Positions 44,607 through 54,044 of a DNA stretch of 64,000 nucleotides are shown piece by piece (within the stretch, counting starts at the first letter, position 1; the number at the start of each line of letters is the position of its first letter). The notes below the pieces were generated by a model. It searched no databases and was not told the origin of the DNA. It saw only the letters and a list, made by a program, of their open reading frames with translations. Where the stretch lies: assembly GCF_000007905.1 (NCBI RefSeq), contig NC_004917.1, forward strand, positions 1,426,001 to 1,490,000, written 5' to 3'. A program made the position numbers and the translations under genes. Origin of the DNA: Helicobacter hepaticus ATCC 51449. GTDB taxonomy: Bacteria; Campylobacterota; Campylobacteria; Campylobacterales; Helicobacteraceae.

Positions 44607-45614
44607 TTATATTTTTGGATTTTCACGTTCAAAAATTGCTTTGATTTCTTTAAGGTATGTCTTTATGCCTTCTTCAAGACTAAAACGTGGCATATAAGAG
44701 AGATGTTCTTTTGTAGAAGCAATATCAGCTTGTGTATGAGTTTGGAAAAAAGCATAAGGATTATCAAAATATTCCACTTCAAAATCTCCAATTCCATCTT
44801 TAAGACACGCAATAATATCATTAAAGCTTCTTGCCTCGCCACTGCCGACATTATAAATACCACTTTGCATAGATTCTATGGCTTTGATATTAGCTTGAAT
44901 AACATCTTTAATATAGACAAAATCTCGCTTTTGCTCACCATATTTAAAGAGTCTCACTTTTTTATGTTTAAGTGCTTGTAGTCCAAGTTGCAAAATCATT
45001 GAGGCAGTTTTGCCTTTATAAAATTCCCTCTCTCCATAAACATTAAAATATCTTAATCCAATAATAGGATAACTAGGATTTGAAGTAAGAATCCTCCTTA
45101 CACTTTCGTCCATACAGAGTTTAGAATATCCATAAATATTTTCCGGCATTTCGCCGCTTCCTACACTATTGGGTGCAGGAGAATTACCATAAGTTCCAGC
45201 CGATGAAGCATAGATAACCATTGCTTGGGATTGAGTGGCAATATCAAGCAAGCGCAAGAATGATTCGTGATTAGTTTTCATAACAAGCTCTTGATTAAGC
45301 ACGGTGGTATCAGAAATAGCAGCTTGATGAAAGATAATGTCAAAATCATAAGATTTAAGCTTTTCTAAATCGCTAGGATTATTAATATCGCCTACAATCA
45401 CTTTGTCTTTAAAACCAATAAGATTCTTAAAATGTCCAAGTGTTGTTGGGTTGCCACTAGGGAAAGTCTCATCATTACGAAACTTATCAAATACATATAC
45501 TTGAGCAAGTGGGTGATGTTTTTGAAAATAAAAGGCGAGATTGCTTCCAATGAATCCAGCTCCACCTGTAATGAGTATTTTTTTTTCTGCAAGGTCATCA
45601 TAAATGTATTTCAT
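44607..45614 (-). CDS. rfaD: ADP-glyceromanno-heptose 6-epimerase
   Basis: A 335 aa short-chain dehydrogenase/reductase-type epimerase making ADP-L-glycero-heptose. The NAD(P)-binding GGAGFIGSNLA is near residue 18; the catalytic Tyr-x3-Lys is in IYGYSKLCMDE; LRYFNVYGERE follows. Normal length. It lies between gmhB (10 bp upstream) and hldE (23 bp downstream). Confidence 0.95.
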   Translation of the reverse strand: MKYIYDDLAEKKILITGGAGFIGSNLAFYFQKHHPLAQVYVFDKFRNDETFPSGNPTTLGHFKNLIGFKDKVIVGDINNPSDLEKLKSYDFDIIFHQAAISDTTVLNQELVMKTNHESFLRLLDIATQSQAMVIYASSAGTYGNSPAPNSVGSGEMPENIYGYSKLCMDESVRRILTSNPSYPIIGLRYFNVYGEREFYKGKTASMILQLGLQALKHKKVRLFKYGEQKRDFVYIKDVIQANIKAIESMQSGIYNVGSGEARSFNDIIACLKDGIGDFEVEYFDNPYAFFQTHTQADIASTKEHLSYMPRFSLEEGIKTYLKEIKAIFERENPKI

Positions 45615-45624
45615 ACTTGCTCCT

Positions 45625-46158
45625 TTAAAAGTGAGATTCTTTTATTATACTATGGAGTTGGTGTAAAGTTGCAATCTTTTGCACATTTTTAAGCGAATTA
45701 TCATTTACTTGTGCCTCTCCTAGTAAAAATTTCCCATTAATATGTGCATTTTGTGCACATTGCATATCTGTAATTTTATCGCCTATAAAAAATGAATGTG
45801 CTAAATCAATATTAAAATCTCTGCAAGCCGCTTTAATCATACCTATTTTAGGTTTCCGACAATCACAATTTTCGCTCGGTAAATGAGGGCAGTGATAGAT
45901 TCTATCAAAACCAAAGCCAAGTTGTGCTTTGAGTCTCTCTTGCATATATTGATGAAGTGTGTTCAAATCAGATTCGTTATAATAGCCGCGCGCAATGCCA
46001 GATTGATTTGTAATAACAAGTAAGAGGTAATTTTGTGCTTTAAGTGTCTCTAGTAATGCAAAAAGCCCATCACAAAAGATAAAGTCTTTAATTTTATATA
46101 CATAGCCATTATCTTGATTAATCACTCCATCTCTATCAAAAAATGCACATTTTTGCAT
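45625..46158 (-). CDS. gmhB: D-glycero-heptose 1,7-bisphosphate 7-phosphatase
   Basis: A 177 aa HAD phosphatase. Nucleophile Asp and acid Asp in FFDRDGVINQDNGYV, motif II VITNQSGIARGYY, zinc-binding CPHLPSENCDCRKP, and motif IV FFIGDKITDMQCAQNA. It removes the 7-phosphate between the two HldE reactions. It is the first gene of the five-gene reverse-strand operon. Confidence 0.95.
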   Translation of the reverse strand: MQKCAFFDRDGVINQDNGYVYKIKDFIFCDGLFALLETLKAQNYLLLVITNQSGIARGYYNESDLNTLHQYMQERLKAQLGFGFDRIYHCPHLPSENCDCRKPKIGMIKAACRDFNIDLAHSFFIGDKITDMQCAQNAHINGKFLLGEAQVNDNSLKNVQKIATLHQLHSIIKESHF

Positions 46159-46345
46159 AAACTCTCCTCAAAATATTTAGAGTATTTATAACAAATTTTA
46201 TTTATTTTTTGTGAGTATTTTATAAATTTTGTGCAATTTTTTTAGATTTTCACTTTACTTTCTCTCAAGTTTAATGTAGAACTAAGAATATCCGTTTCCT
46301 ATAATTTATAATTTTGCCATAAATTTAATGTCATAAAATATCAAA

Positions 46346-46390
46346 ACATAAAAAATTATAATACAAAAAAGCTGTGTTTCTTTTGTATTA
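46346..46390 (-). terminator. Terminator after the TauE/SafE-family gene
   Basis: A perfect 10-bp inverted repeat, TAATACAAAA (46359-46368) with TTTTGTATTA (46381-46390), lies directly after the stop of the reverse-strand gene at 46392. On that strand it is followed by a T-run (TATAATTTTTTATG). The remaining AT-rich gap 46159-46358 holds nothing else I can support. Confidence 0.55.
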
Positions 46391-46391
46391 A

Positions 46392-47138
46392 TCAAGCACT
46401 TATAAATCCTAGAGCCCTAAGAGCTTTATATATTTCATAGCAACCAAAGCCTATCATACCCACGCCTCCAAGTCGCAAAAATAATATTCGCTTATTTTGC
46501 ATTTTTGTGCTTATAAGACCTAGTGCAAGTAATGCAGGTGTAGCAGCTATGCCAAAAAGGCACATTGTGATTGCGCCATTGATACCGCTGCCAGATACCG
46601 CGGCAGTGAGTAGAAAATAATAGACTATGCCGCAAGGGAGTAATCCATTGCATAAGCCAAGTGCATAAAGTCGCCATATTGAACCTTTTGTGAGCAAAAA
46701 ACACATTATTTTGCTAAGTGATTGAAAAGGAAGTGGTGTATGTAAAAATCTCGTAACTTTAGGTAGCCACGCTATTCCTATGCCAAAAATGACAAGAAGC
46801 GTGCCTACAATAAGCATTATTGCATATTTTATTTCATTATTTGGTGAAGCAATATATCCTATGCTCCCAGCTAAGAAACCAAGTATAGCATAAGTAGTAG
46901 TTTTACCGCAATGATAAAGGAGGTGAAAGGGTATTTGTGTAATGAATGAGGAGATAAAAGATGTGATATGGCTTTTTGGCTTTTGTAAAGTGTGTGAAGC
47001 TGTGCTTACTTGCGAATCTTGCACAGGCATATAAAGTGTGCTATATGCTAATACTATACCTCCGCACATACCTATGCAATGCCCAAATGAGGCAAAAAAA
47101 GCAATGCTTAAGAGGCTTATAATTTCTATATTTCCCAT
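46392..47138 (-). CDS. TauE/SafE (UreH-like) family membrane protein
   Basis: A 248 aa protein with six to seven hydrophobic segments. The start, FFASFGHCIGMCGGIVLAYS, carries a CxxxC in the first helix, and the second half has LGLCNGLLPCGIVYYFLLTAA. This two-repeat pattern with paired Cys is shared with the CcdA-like/UreH-like membrane family, whose members in related bacteria are linked to copper handling or cytochrome oxidase maturation. The substrate is unproven. It follows prs by 6 bp. Confidence 0.75.
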   Translation of the reverse strand: MGNIEIISLLSIAFFASFGHCIGMCGGIVLAYSTLYMPVQDSQVSTASHTLQKPKSHITSFISSFITQIPFHLLYHCGKTTTYAILGFLAGSIGYIASPNNEIKYAIMLIVGTLLVIFGIGIAWLPKVTRFLHTPLPFQSLSKIMCFLLTKGSIWRLYALGLCNGLLPCGIVYYFLLTAAVSGSGINGAITMCLFGIAATPALLALGLISTKMQNKRILFLRLGGVGMIGFGCYEIYKALRALGFISA

Positions 47139-47144
47139 AACGAT

Positions 47145-48074
47145 TTAGAAGAAGAGTGAATTGACACTTTCATTATGGCAGATTCTACGGATAACCTCTG
47201 CAAAAAGTGGTGCAACACTTAAAACTTTAATTTTTGGGTGTGCAACGCGCAGAGGAATAGAGTTTGTTACCACAACTTCATCAAGCGCACTTTTGGCTAT
47301 TCTCTCAAGTGCTGGACCACTAAGCACAGGGTGTGTACCTAATGCAATAACACTATTGGCACCACGAGATTTGAGCACATCAGCGGCTTTGCACATTGTC
47401 CCAGCAGTGTCAATCATATCATCTATGAGAATGACGTCTTTGCCATCTACATCACCGATGATATTCATCACCTCACTTTCATTTGCCCTCTCACGCTTTT
47501 TATCTACGATAACCAAATCCATTCCGATTCTATCAGCAAAATGTCTAGCTCTCGCTACACCTCCAATATCAGGTGAAGCAACAATAGGATTTTTAAAGGA
47601 TTTAGTTTTCAAATAGTCACGAAATACAATAGAACCATAGAGGTTATCCACGGGTATGTCAAAAAATCCTTGAATCTGCTCTGCGTGTAAATCCATTGTG
47701 ATGACGCGGTGGATACCGCTTTGTTCTATGAGATTTGCTACAAGTTTAGCAGTAATGGGCACGCGTGGGACTACTTTTCTATCTTGTCTTGCATAGCCAA
47801 AATATGGAATCACTGCATTGATATTTTTTGCTCCACTGCGTTTAAGTGCATCAGTCATAATAAGAAGTTCCATTAAATGGTCATTTGCTGGAGCACAAGT
47901 AGGTTGAATAATAAAAATGTCTTTGCCACGCACAGATTCTCCAATTTGCACATTAATCTCACCATCGCTAAAGCGGTTGATTGTTGTTTTAGAGAGGGAA
48001 ATATCAAGACATTTGGCAACTTCATTGCTAAAAAGTGTATGAGCTGAACCACTAAAGATTTTAAAACCTCGCAT
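47145..48074 (-). CDS. prs: Ribose-phosphate pyrophosphokinase
   Basis: A 309 aa enzyme making PRPP from ribose 5-phosphate and ATP for nucleotide, histidine and tryptophan synthesis. Seen: SGSAHTLFSNEVA, RGKDIFIIQPTC, YFGYARQDRK, TMDLHAEQIQGFFDIPVDNLY, ASPDIGGVARA and the PRPP loop VILIDDMIDTAGTM. A -10 box (TATAAT, reverse strand, 48118-48113) lies about 39 bp upstream. Confidence 0.97.
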   Translation of the reverse strand: MRGFKIFSGSAHTLFSNEVAKCLDISLSKTTINRFSDGEINVQIGESVRGKDIFIIQPTCAPANDHLMELLIMTDALKRSGAKNINAVIPYFGYARQDRKVVPRVPITAKLVANLIEQSGIHRVITMDLHAEQIQGFFDIPVDNLYGSIVFRDYLKTKSFKNPIVASPDIGGVARARHFADRIGMDLVIVDKKRERANESEVMNIIGDVDGKDVILIDDMIDTAGTMCKAADVLKSRGANSVIALGTHPVLSGPALERIAKSALDEVVVTNSIPLRVAHPKIKVLSVAPLFAEVIRRICHNESVNSLFF

Positions 48075-48112
48075 AAAGAATAGCCTTTAAAAAGTAAAGT
48101 TAAATGTTTTGT

Positions 48113-48118
48113 ATTATA
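48113..48118 (-). promoter_or_regulatory. -10 box (TATAAT) of prs
   Basis: CCTATAATAC on the reverse strand, about 39 bp before the prs ATG, in the short gap after the lipoprotein gene. Confidence 0.45.
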
Positions 48119-48130
48119 GGTAATGTCATT

Positions 48131-48841
48131 TTATATTTGGCTTATTTGGTTTGAAATATCTTCATTTTCTTCTATGGAGCATTCTAAGAAAAGTTCTGTT
48201 TCTTTTTGACTTAAAAGCTTGGCATTGATATGTTTATCAAGATTAATGAGCATTTCACTCCGTGCCCTATCACGGATAAATTGATTACTTTGGACAATAA
48301 TACAAGGCGTATTTAAAATGGCTTTGTTAAAATGATGGATTCTATAAATTTGTAAGATTTCGTGAGGTTCTTTACTTTCATCGCTAAATTCTTCAAGCGT
48401 GAGTTTAAAGCGTTTAGGAGCGATTCTATTATAGAGATTTGAGCCTTTGGTGCTTGAGTAATAAAAAAGAATATTTTTACCTTGATTGTAAATTTGCGTC
48501 ATACTCTTGTTGGAGCGAAGCGTGCGCACATCAAATATTGATTTTTGCTGATTAAGAAATGCTTTAAGAGCTTTAGAGCGAGGTAAAAGTGCGTAAGATT
48601 TACCATAGAGGGCAATATTTGCATCATCTTCTTTTAGTATAAAGATTATACCTTCATTGACATAGACTTCTTCAAATTTTGATTTTGTTTTAAAATGAGA
48701 TTGGGATTTGACACTTTCTTCCTGAGCTTGTTTAGCAGAGGGTTGATTTTCTAAGGGTGCATTTGTTTTTGCGCAGCCTGTGATAAGTATGCTTAATTCA
48801 AGATATATACAGCAGATGGCGAGATGCAGAGATACTCTCAT
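48131..48841 (-). CDS. Putative lipoprotein
   Basis: A 236 aa protein. The signal peptide has lipobox LITGC, giving lipidated Cys at about residue 23. A low-complexity Gln/Ser/Glu linker (about 27-50) precedes a mixed alpha/beta domain without recognised family. It is transcribed from the divergent gap that carries a perfect 13-bp inverted repeat 32 bp before its start. Function unknown. Confidence 0.7.
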   Translation of the reverse strand: MRVSLHLAICCIYLELSILITGCAKTNAPLENQPSAKQAQEESVKSQSHFKTKSKFEEVYVNEGIIFILKEDDANIALYGKSYALLPRSKALKAFLNQQKSIFDVRTLRSNKSMTQIYNQGKNILFYYSSTKGSNLYNRIAPKRFKLTLEEFSDESKEPHEILQIYRIHHFNKAILNTPCIIVQSNQFIRDRARSEMLINLDKHINAKLLSQKETELFLECSIEENEDISNQISQI

Positions 48842-48873
48842 TTGTGCTTCCTTATTGCTAATCCGAATCTAAG

Positions 48874-48909
48874 TTTAATAAAATATCGTTGGAAAAATAT
48901 TTTATTAAA
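48874..48909. promoter_or_regulatory. Perfect 13-bp inverted repeat, candidate operator
   Basis: TTTAATAAAATAT (48874-48886) and ATATTTTATTAAA (48897-48909) are perfect reverse complements with a 10-nt spacer. A third copy of the core, ATATTTTATT, lies at 48932-48941. The element is in the 281 bp gap between the lipoprotein gene and der and could bind a dimeric regulator. The rest of the gap is AT-rich without genes. Confidence 0.5.
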
Positions 48910-49122
48910 AGAAGCTATAAAAAGTCTTTAAATATTTTATTCCCCTTTTTATTTTCACATCTTAAGTAAGCAAAAATGAGTATTATAAAGCCTGATATTT
49001 GGTATTTGCAAGGGGTTTTAAGCGAAATTATCAAAAAGTTATTTTATCAATCTAAAATCCAACTTTAATCCAACTTTGGCTAAGATGTCTTGTAAAAATA
49101 TTTTATCAAATAGAGAATCTCA

Positions 49123-50586
49123 ATGAAAACAATTGCAATTTTGGGCAAACCCAATGTAGGCAAAAGCTCCCTTTTTAATCGACTTATCAAGCAACATTTA
49201 GCTATCACTTCAGATGTAAGTGGGACAACGCGTGATGTAAAAAGAGCGTGTTTTGATATAAGTGGCGTAGAAGTAGAACTACTTGATACAGGTGGAATTG
49301 ATAAGGCAGAGGGTTTATTTGCCAAAGTATCTGCCAATTCGCTAAAAGCAGGGCAAGAGGCAGATTTGGTTTTATATATGGTTGATGGGAATGTTGTGCC
49401 TCAAGATGATGATATTGCATATTTTCGCACAATTCAAAAGGCTAAAAAACCGCTTGTGCTTGTTATCAATAAGGTTGATAATGATAAAATCAAGCAACAA
49501 GCGTGGGATTTTGCGTGTTTTGGTGCAGAACAGATGTATTTTATTTCTGTGCATCACAATCGTGGGTTAAGTATTTTGCTTGAAGCTATTTTTGAACTCC
49601 TCTCTCTTGCAAAGGAGCAATCTTTAAGTAATAATTTGCGCTCACAAATGGATAACGAAGAGATTGATGAGAGTTTAGAGGAGTTTTTGGGTATTTTAGA
49701 ATCTACTCCAAATAAGAGTGAGGAAAACATTGCTGTTGGGATTATTGGACGCGTAAATGTAGGCAAAAGCTCCCTCTTAAATGCACTTTTGGGTAAAGAG
49801 AGAAGTGTAGTAAGTGAAGTGGCTGGAACGACTATTGATCCTGTAGATGATGAAATGGATATAGAGGGCAAAAGAGTAAGATTTGTGGATACGGCAGGGA
49901 TTAGACGCGCGAGTAAGATTTGGGGGATTGAAAAATTTGCACTTTTACGCACAAATGCAGCACTTGCCCAAAGTCATATTGTGATTTTAGTTCTTGATGC
50001 GAGCGAAAGTTTTGTTGAATTAGATGAAAAAATTAGCTCTCTTATTCCTAAACACGCTTTGGGAGTGATTGTTGTGCTAAATAAATGGGACAAAAAGCAT
50101 AAGGAATATAAAGAAATCATCAAAGAATTTAAGCATAGATTCCCATTTCTTTCTTTCGCTCCAGTGATGACATTGAGTGCTCTTAATGGGCGTAATATTG
50201 ATAAACTTAAAAAGGAAATTTTGAAGGTTTATCAGCGTTTTGCATATAGAATCCCTACAAGTGCGCTTAATGATGTTATCGCTCAAGCAGTAGCACATCA
50301 TCATATTCCAAGCGATCACGGCAAGATTGTCAAAATTTATTATGCTACGCAATATGCCACACATCCGCCACAAATTGCGCTTGTGAGCAATCGCCCAGAA
50401 AGTTTGCATTTTAGCTACAAGCGATATATTATCAATATGTTAAGGGAGCAATTTGATTTTGAAGGTGTGCCAATTTTATTAAGTGTAAAGGGCAAAAATG
50501 CCAAAGATGAGGAAAATACATCTGCAAAAAAAGAATCTCCAAGTAAAGTATCGCATAGAGAATCTAAAAATCGCAGATTTGTATAA
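49123..50586 (+). CDS. der: Ribosome biogenesis GTPase Der (EngA)
   Basis: A 487 aa double GTPase for 50S subunit assembly. First G domain: GKPNVGKSSLFNRL, SGTTRD, LLDTGGI and NKVD. Second: GRVNVGKSSLLNAL, AGTTIDPVD, DTAGI and NKWD. A C-terminal KH-like domain runs from about 355 to 460. The region between the G domains is acidic and the tail is Lys/Ser-rich. No strong ribosome site precedes ATG 49123. Confidence 0.96.
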   Translation: MKTIAILGKPNVGKSSLFNRLIKQHLAITSDVSGTTRDVKRACFDISGVEVELLDTGGIDKAEGLFAKVSANSLKAGQEADLVLYMVDGNVVPQDDDIAYFRTIQKAKKPLVLVINKVDNDKIKQQAWDFACFGAEQMYFISVHHNRGLSILLEAIFELLSLAKEQSLSNNLRSQMDNEEIDESLEEFLGILESTPNKSEENIAVGIIGRVNVGKSSLLNALLGKERSVVSEVAGTTIDPVDDEMDIEGKRVRFVDTAGIRRASKIWGIEKFALLRTNAALAQSHIVILVLDASESFVELDEKISSLIPKHALGVIVVLNKWDKKHKEYKEIIKEFKHRFPFLSFAPVMTLSALNGRNIDKLKKEILKVYQRFAYRIPTSALNDVIAQAVAHHHIPSDHGKIVKIYYATQYATHPPQIALVSNRPESLHFSYKRYIINMLREQFDFEGVPILLSVKGKNAKDEENTSAKKESPSKVSHRESKNRRFV

Positions 50587-50600
50587 GAAATTTCTATAAT

Positions 50601-51761
50601 TTATTTTATACCACAAAAATCTTTAATTGCTTCAACTTTATCTGTTTTTTCCCAGCTAAATTCGTTTAATTCGCGTCCAAAATGTCCATAAGCTGCTGTT
50701 TTACGATAGATTGGACGGAGTAAATCAAGCGATTCTATAATACCCTTAGGTGTTAAACGAAATACTGCTTTTACGCATTCAGTGAGTTTAGAATCTTCAA
50801 CTTTTCCCGTGCCTTGCGTATCAACAAGAATTGAAACAGGTTCTACTACCCCAATAGCATAGGCTACTTGCACAATGGCTTTATCACATACACCGCTTGC
50901 TACGAGATTCTTAGCAACATAGCGTGCTGCATATGCAGCACTTCTATCCACTTTACTAGGGTCTTTGCCGCTGAATGCACCGCCGCCGTGAGGGCAGCTT
51001 CCGCCATAAGTATCTACAATGATTTTGCGCCCTGTCAAGCCTGCATCACCTTGTGGTCCTCCAATAACAAACTTGCCTGTAGGATTAACAAAATAGCGAA
51101 TATTATCATTTAAATATTCTTGTGGAAGCACTTTTTGCACGATTTCTTCAATTACAGCATCTTTTAAATGACTTTGTTGCGTTTCTGGGCTATGTTGGGT
51201 TGAGATAACAATCGTATCAATACTCACAGGTTTGCCATCTTCATAGCGCACGGTTACTTGTGATTTGCCATCGGGGCGCAAAAAAGGTAGAGTGCCATCT
51301 TTTCTTTTTTTTGCCAAACCTTCCGTAAGGCGATGAGAGAGCCAAATAGGCAGAGGCATAAGTGAAGGTGTCTCTTTACACGCATAACCAAACATAAGTC
51401 CTTGGTCGCCTGCACCAATTTCGCCATCTTCTCTATCTACACCTTGATTAATATCTGGGCTTTGCTCACCAATGCCATTAAGCACTGCTGCTGAACGATA
51501 ATCAAAACCATAAAGTGCGTCTGTGTAGCCAATTTCTTGCACTACTTTGCGCGCAATTTCTTGCATAGGCGCATACACACTTGTTTTTAGTTCGCCTGCA
51601 ATAACACAAAAACCATTGCTCACAAGCGTTTCACACGCTACACGAGCTTTTTTATCACGCTCAATAATATAATCAAGCACTGCATCGCTGATTTGGTCAG
51701 CCATTTTATCTGGATGTCCTTCTGTTACGGATTCTGAAGTGAATAGAAACGATTTTTTCAT
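50601..51761 (-). CDS. metK: S-adenosylmethionine synthetase
   Basis: About 386 aa enzyme joining methionine and ATP to S-adenosylmethionine. Seen: [30 protein letters not shown], the phosphate loop [19 protein letters not shown] and the metal/potassium sites within them. ATG 51761 is chosen because AAGGCGAG precedes it and MetK proteins begin [11 protein letters not shown]; the longer frame to 51803 is unlikely. Convergent with der, 14 bp apart. Confidence 0.96.
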   Translation of the reverse strand: MKKSFLFTSESVTEGHPDKMADQISDAVLDYIIERDKKARVACETLVSNGFCVIAGELKTSVYAPMQEIARKVVQEIGYTDALYGFDYRSAAVLNGIGEQSPDINQGVDREDGEIGAGDQGLMFGYACKETPSLMPLPIWLSHRLTEGLAKKRKDGTLPFLRPDGKSQVTVRYEDGKPVSIDTIVISTQHSPETQQSHLKDAVIEEIVQKVLPQEYLNDNIRYFVNPTGKFVIGGPQGDAGLTGRKIIVDTYGGSCPHGGGAFSGKDPSKVDRSAAYAARYVAKNLVASGVCDKAIVQVAYAIGVVEPVSILVDTQGTGKVEDSKLTECVKAVFRLTPKGIIESLDLLRPIYRKTAAYGHFGRELNEFSWEKTDKVEAIKDFCGIK

Positions 51762-51946
51762 AAACTCGCCTTGTAATTTAAATTTTATGTGAAATGCTAA
51801 CACAAAATTTTAAACTTACATATTGTATTTTGTATTTTTTGCAAATCTTGCACATTGCATTTAGTAAAACATTAAGACTTGCACACAATTCAAATTTGTT
51901 TTTTTTTGCAATAATGTCTAGAAATTAATTTGGGTTGGAGAGTTTT

Positions 51947-53989
51947 ATGGGAAAAATTTATGTTTCTATGGGAGTAGCGATGCTTTTTAGCACTTTTGCT
52001 TATGCAGATAATATTTTAGAATCTGCTGCAAATGAGCGCTCAAACACGAGTAGAGGCATTGTAGAAAATAAACGTGTATTACCTAAATCTGTAGTAAAGG
52101 CGGTTTTTAGCAAAGATTTACAATCTACAACAAATATAACCTGGCAAGGTAAAGATACGATTTTGCACAGCGGCGATATTGCCAAGTCAATGCTGCAAGT
52201 ACCTGGATTCTCTATGACTCGCAAAGGTGGTGGTGGAAGTGAGGTTATATTTCGCTCACAAGTTGCTTCAAGATTGCCTATATTTTTAAATAGCGGTGTG
52301 TTAAATGGTGCTTGTGGCGGGCGTATGGATACGACTACGACTTATATATTTCCGGAAAATTACAATCGTATCACTTTTCTTAAAGGTCCTCAAGATGTTC
52401 GTTATGGTGCACTTATAAGTGGTGGCTTACTTTTTGAACGCGATATTTTAAGACTTGGTAAGGGAAGTTTTAATGTTGATACAAGTGCAATGTATGGGAG
52501 TTTTAATCGTTTTGATATAAATGCGAATGCTTTAGCTGGGGGAAAATATGGTTCTTTGCAGGCGATAGTTTCACATTATGAATCTGCAGATTATCGTGCT
52601 GGAGATAGGAGAATCGTGCATTCAGCCTATAATAGAGAATCTGCAAGTCTTATAGGCACATTTACACCTACTTCAAGCACAGCTCTTGAGTTTGATATTG
52701 ATATAGGACGTGGCTGGGCTTCTTATGCAGATAGAGCAATGGACGCTCGGACATTTGATAGAATCTCCTATAACCTTGCCTTAGAGCAGCATATTAATGA
52801 TACTTTTGATAGGCTTGATGTGCGGCTTTGGCATAATGCTATAGACCATATTATGGATAATTTTTCACATCGCCCACCACAAGCAATAAATAATAATCTT
52901 TACAATATTAGTAATCCTAAACGCACAAATACAGGTGGTAGGGTAGAGGGGAGATTCTATTTTGGTGAGAATGTAGAGTTTTATGTGGGGAGTAATTATA
53001 ACCACGATTCGCACGAGAGTCGCAATGGTGGAGGTGCGACTTTGCAAGATGCAAATAATGTGCTTAACCAAAAATACAATCCAAACTTTACTTTCAAAAA
53101 TCTAGGGTTTTTCACACAAGGGCAATATCATTCACAATCAAACTTTGGTATAGCCTTTGGTGCAAGATATGATTATCTTGTAACAGAACGAAAACAGCTA
53201 GCAGCACGAAGTGCAGCAGAGGATAAAAATAACCTTGCAAGTGCCTTTGTGCGATATGAACATTATCTAGATAAATCCACATTATATGCGGGATTAGGTG
53301 TAGCGCAGAGAGGAGCGGACTTTTGGGAGCGAAGTAAGGCTAATGGTATGAATCTTTCACCAGAAACAAATACCCAGTTTGATGTGGGGCTTACTTATCA
53401 AGACGATGCATTTAAGAGTAAGGTTTCAGCCTATGCTTCGCATATGGCAAATTATATTTTAATCAACTATATTCCAGCAACAGCAAGTGCTTTTAATACC
53501 GATGCTTTTCTTGCAGGTGGGGAGGTAGAAGCAGAGTATATTGTGTGGGATAGTTTGCACTTCTATGGTTCACTTGCTTATACTTATGGTTTAAATCTAA
53601 GTACCAAACAAGGCTTACAATCTCATTCACCACTTCCACAAGTCGCCCCACTTCAGGCTCAAATCTCAAGCTTTTATGAGAATGGCAATTGGCTTTTACG
53701 CCTTGATGTAATTGCAAACGCCGTACAAAATCGTTATGCATTTAATTATGGTAATGTGGTGGGTAAGGATTTAGGGAATTCTAAAGGATTTGTAACGCTT
53801 AATCTTTATGGAGGCTACAAACATAAATATTTTATGCTTCTAGCAGGAGTAGATAATCTCACAAATACACTTTATGCTTATCATCTCTCTAAAAATGGCA
53901 TAGACATTGGAGCATTAGATATTGCGCCCACAACTAGAATCTATGAGCCAGGACGCAGTATATGGACAAAAATGAGAGTGTATTTTTAA
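51947..53989 (+). CDS. TonB-dependent outer-membrane receptor, copper-receptor type
   Basis: About 680 aa. Signal peptide (cleaved near TFAYA), then a plug domain (about 60-190) and a 22-strand type barrel ending in RVYF with terminal Phe. The plug contains LNGACGGRMDTTTTYIFPENYNRITFLKGPQDVRYG. The GRMDTTTTYIFPE motif is characteristic of the OprC/NosA copper receptors, so copper, or a copper complex, is the likely cargo. ATG 51947 has GGAG 6 nt upstream; the TTG at 51935 is not preferred. It should depend on TonB-ExbBD, which are not in the window. Confidence 0.85.
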   Translation: MGKIYVSMGVAMLFSTFAYADNILESAANERSNTSRGIVENKRVLPKSVVKAVFSKDLQSTTNITWQGKDTILHSGDIAKSMLQVPGFSMTRKGGGGSEVIFRSQVASRLPIFLNSGVLNGACGGRMDTTTTYIFPENYNRITFLKGPQDVRYGALISGGLLFERDILRLGKGSFNVDTSAMYGSFNRFDINANALAGGKYGSLQAIVSHYESADYRAGDRRIVHSAYNRESASLIGTFTPTSSTALEFDIDIGRGWASYADRAMDARTFDRISYNLALEQHINDTFDRLDVRLWHNAIDHIMDNFSHRPPQAINNNLYNISNPKRTNTGGRVEGRFYFGENVEFYVGSNYNHDSHESRNGGGATLQDANNVLNQKYNPNFTFKNLGFFTQGQYHSQSNFGIAFGARYDYLVTERKQLAARSAAEDKNNLASAFVRYEHYLDKSTLYAGLGVAQRGADFWERSKANGMNLSPETNTQFDVGLTYQDDAFKSKVSAYASHMANYILINYIPATASAFNTDAFLAGGEVEAEYIVWDSLHFYGSLAYTYGLNLSTKQGLQSHSPLPQVAPLQAQISSFYENGNWLLRLDVIANAVQNRYAFNYGNVVGKDLGNSKGFVTLNLYGGYKHKYFMLLAGVDNLTNTLYAYHLSKNGIDIGALDIAPTTRIYEPGRSIWTKMRVYF

Positions 53990-54006
53990 GCAGAATTTAA
54001 GGGGGG

Positions 54007-54012
54007 TATAAT
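54007..54012 (+). promoter_or_regulatory. -10 box (TATAAT) preceded by G6
   Basis: GGGGGG (54001-54006) directly abuts TATAAT, about 33 bp before the ATG of the frameshifted outer-membrane protein gene. Confidence 0.45.
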
Positions 54013-54044
54013 ATCGCTTTTAGTAAGAATCTAAGGAGATTTTG

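Noticed and set aside
46159-46358. Gap between gmhB and the TauE/SafE-family gene examined for an RNA gene
   Set aside because: No tRNA cloverleaf, no G+C-rich island and no conserved structure; only AT-rich sequence plus the terminator of the neighbouring gene.
51899-51907. T9 run upstream of the copper-type receptor as a phase-variation tract
   Set aside because: Nine T is short and not unusual in DNA this AT-rich, and there is no clear -35 box to make it a spacer.
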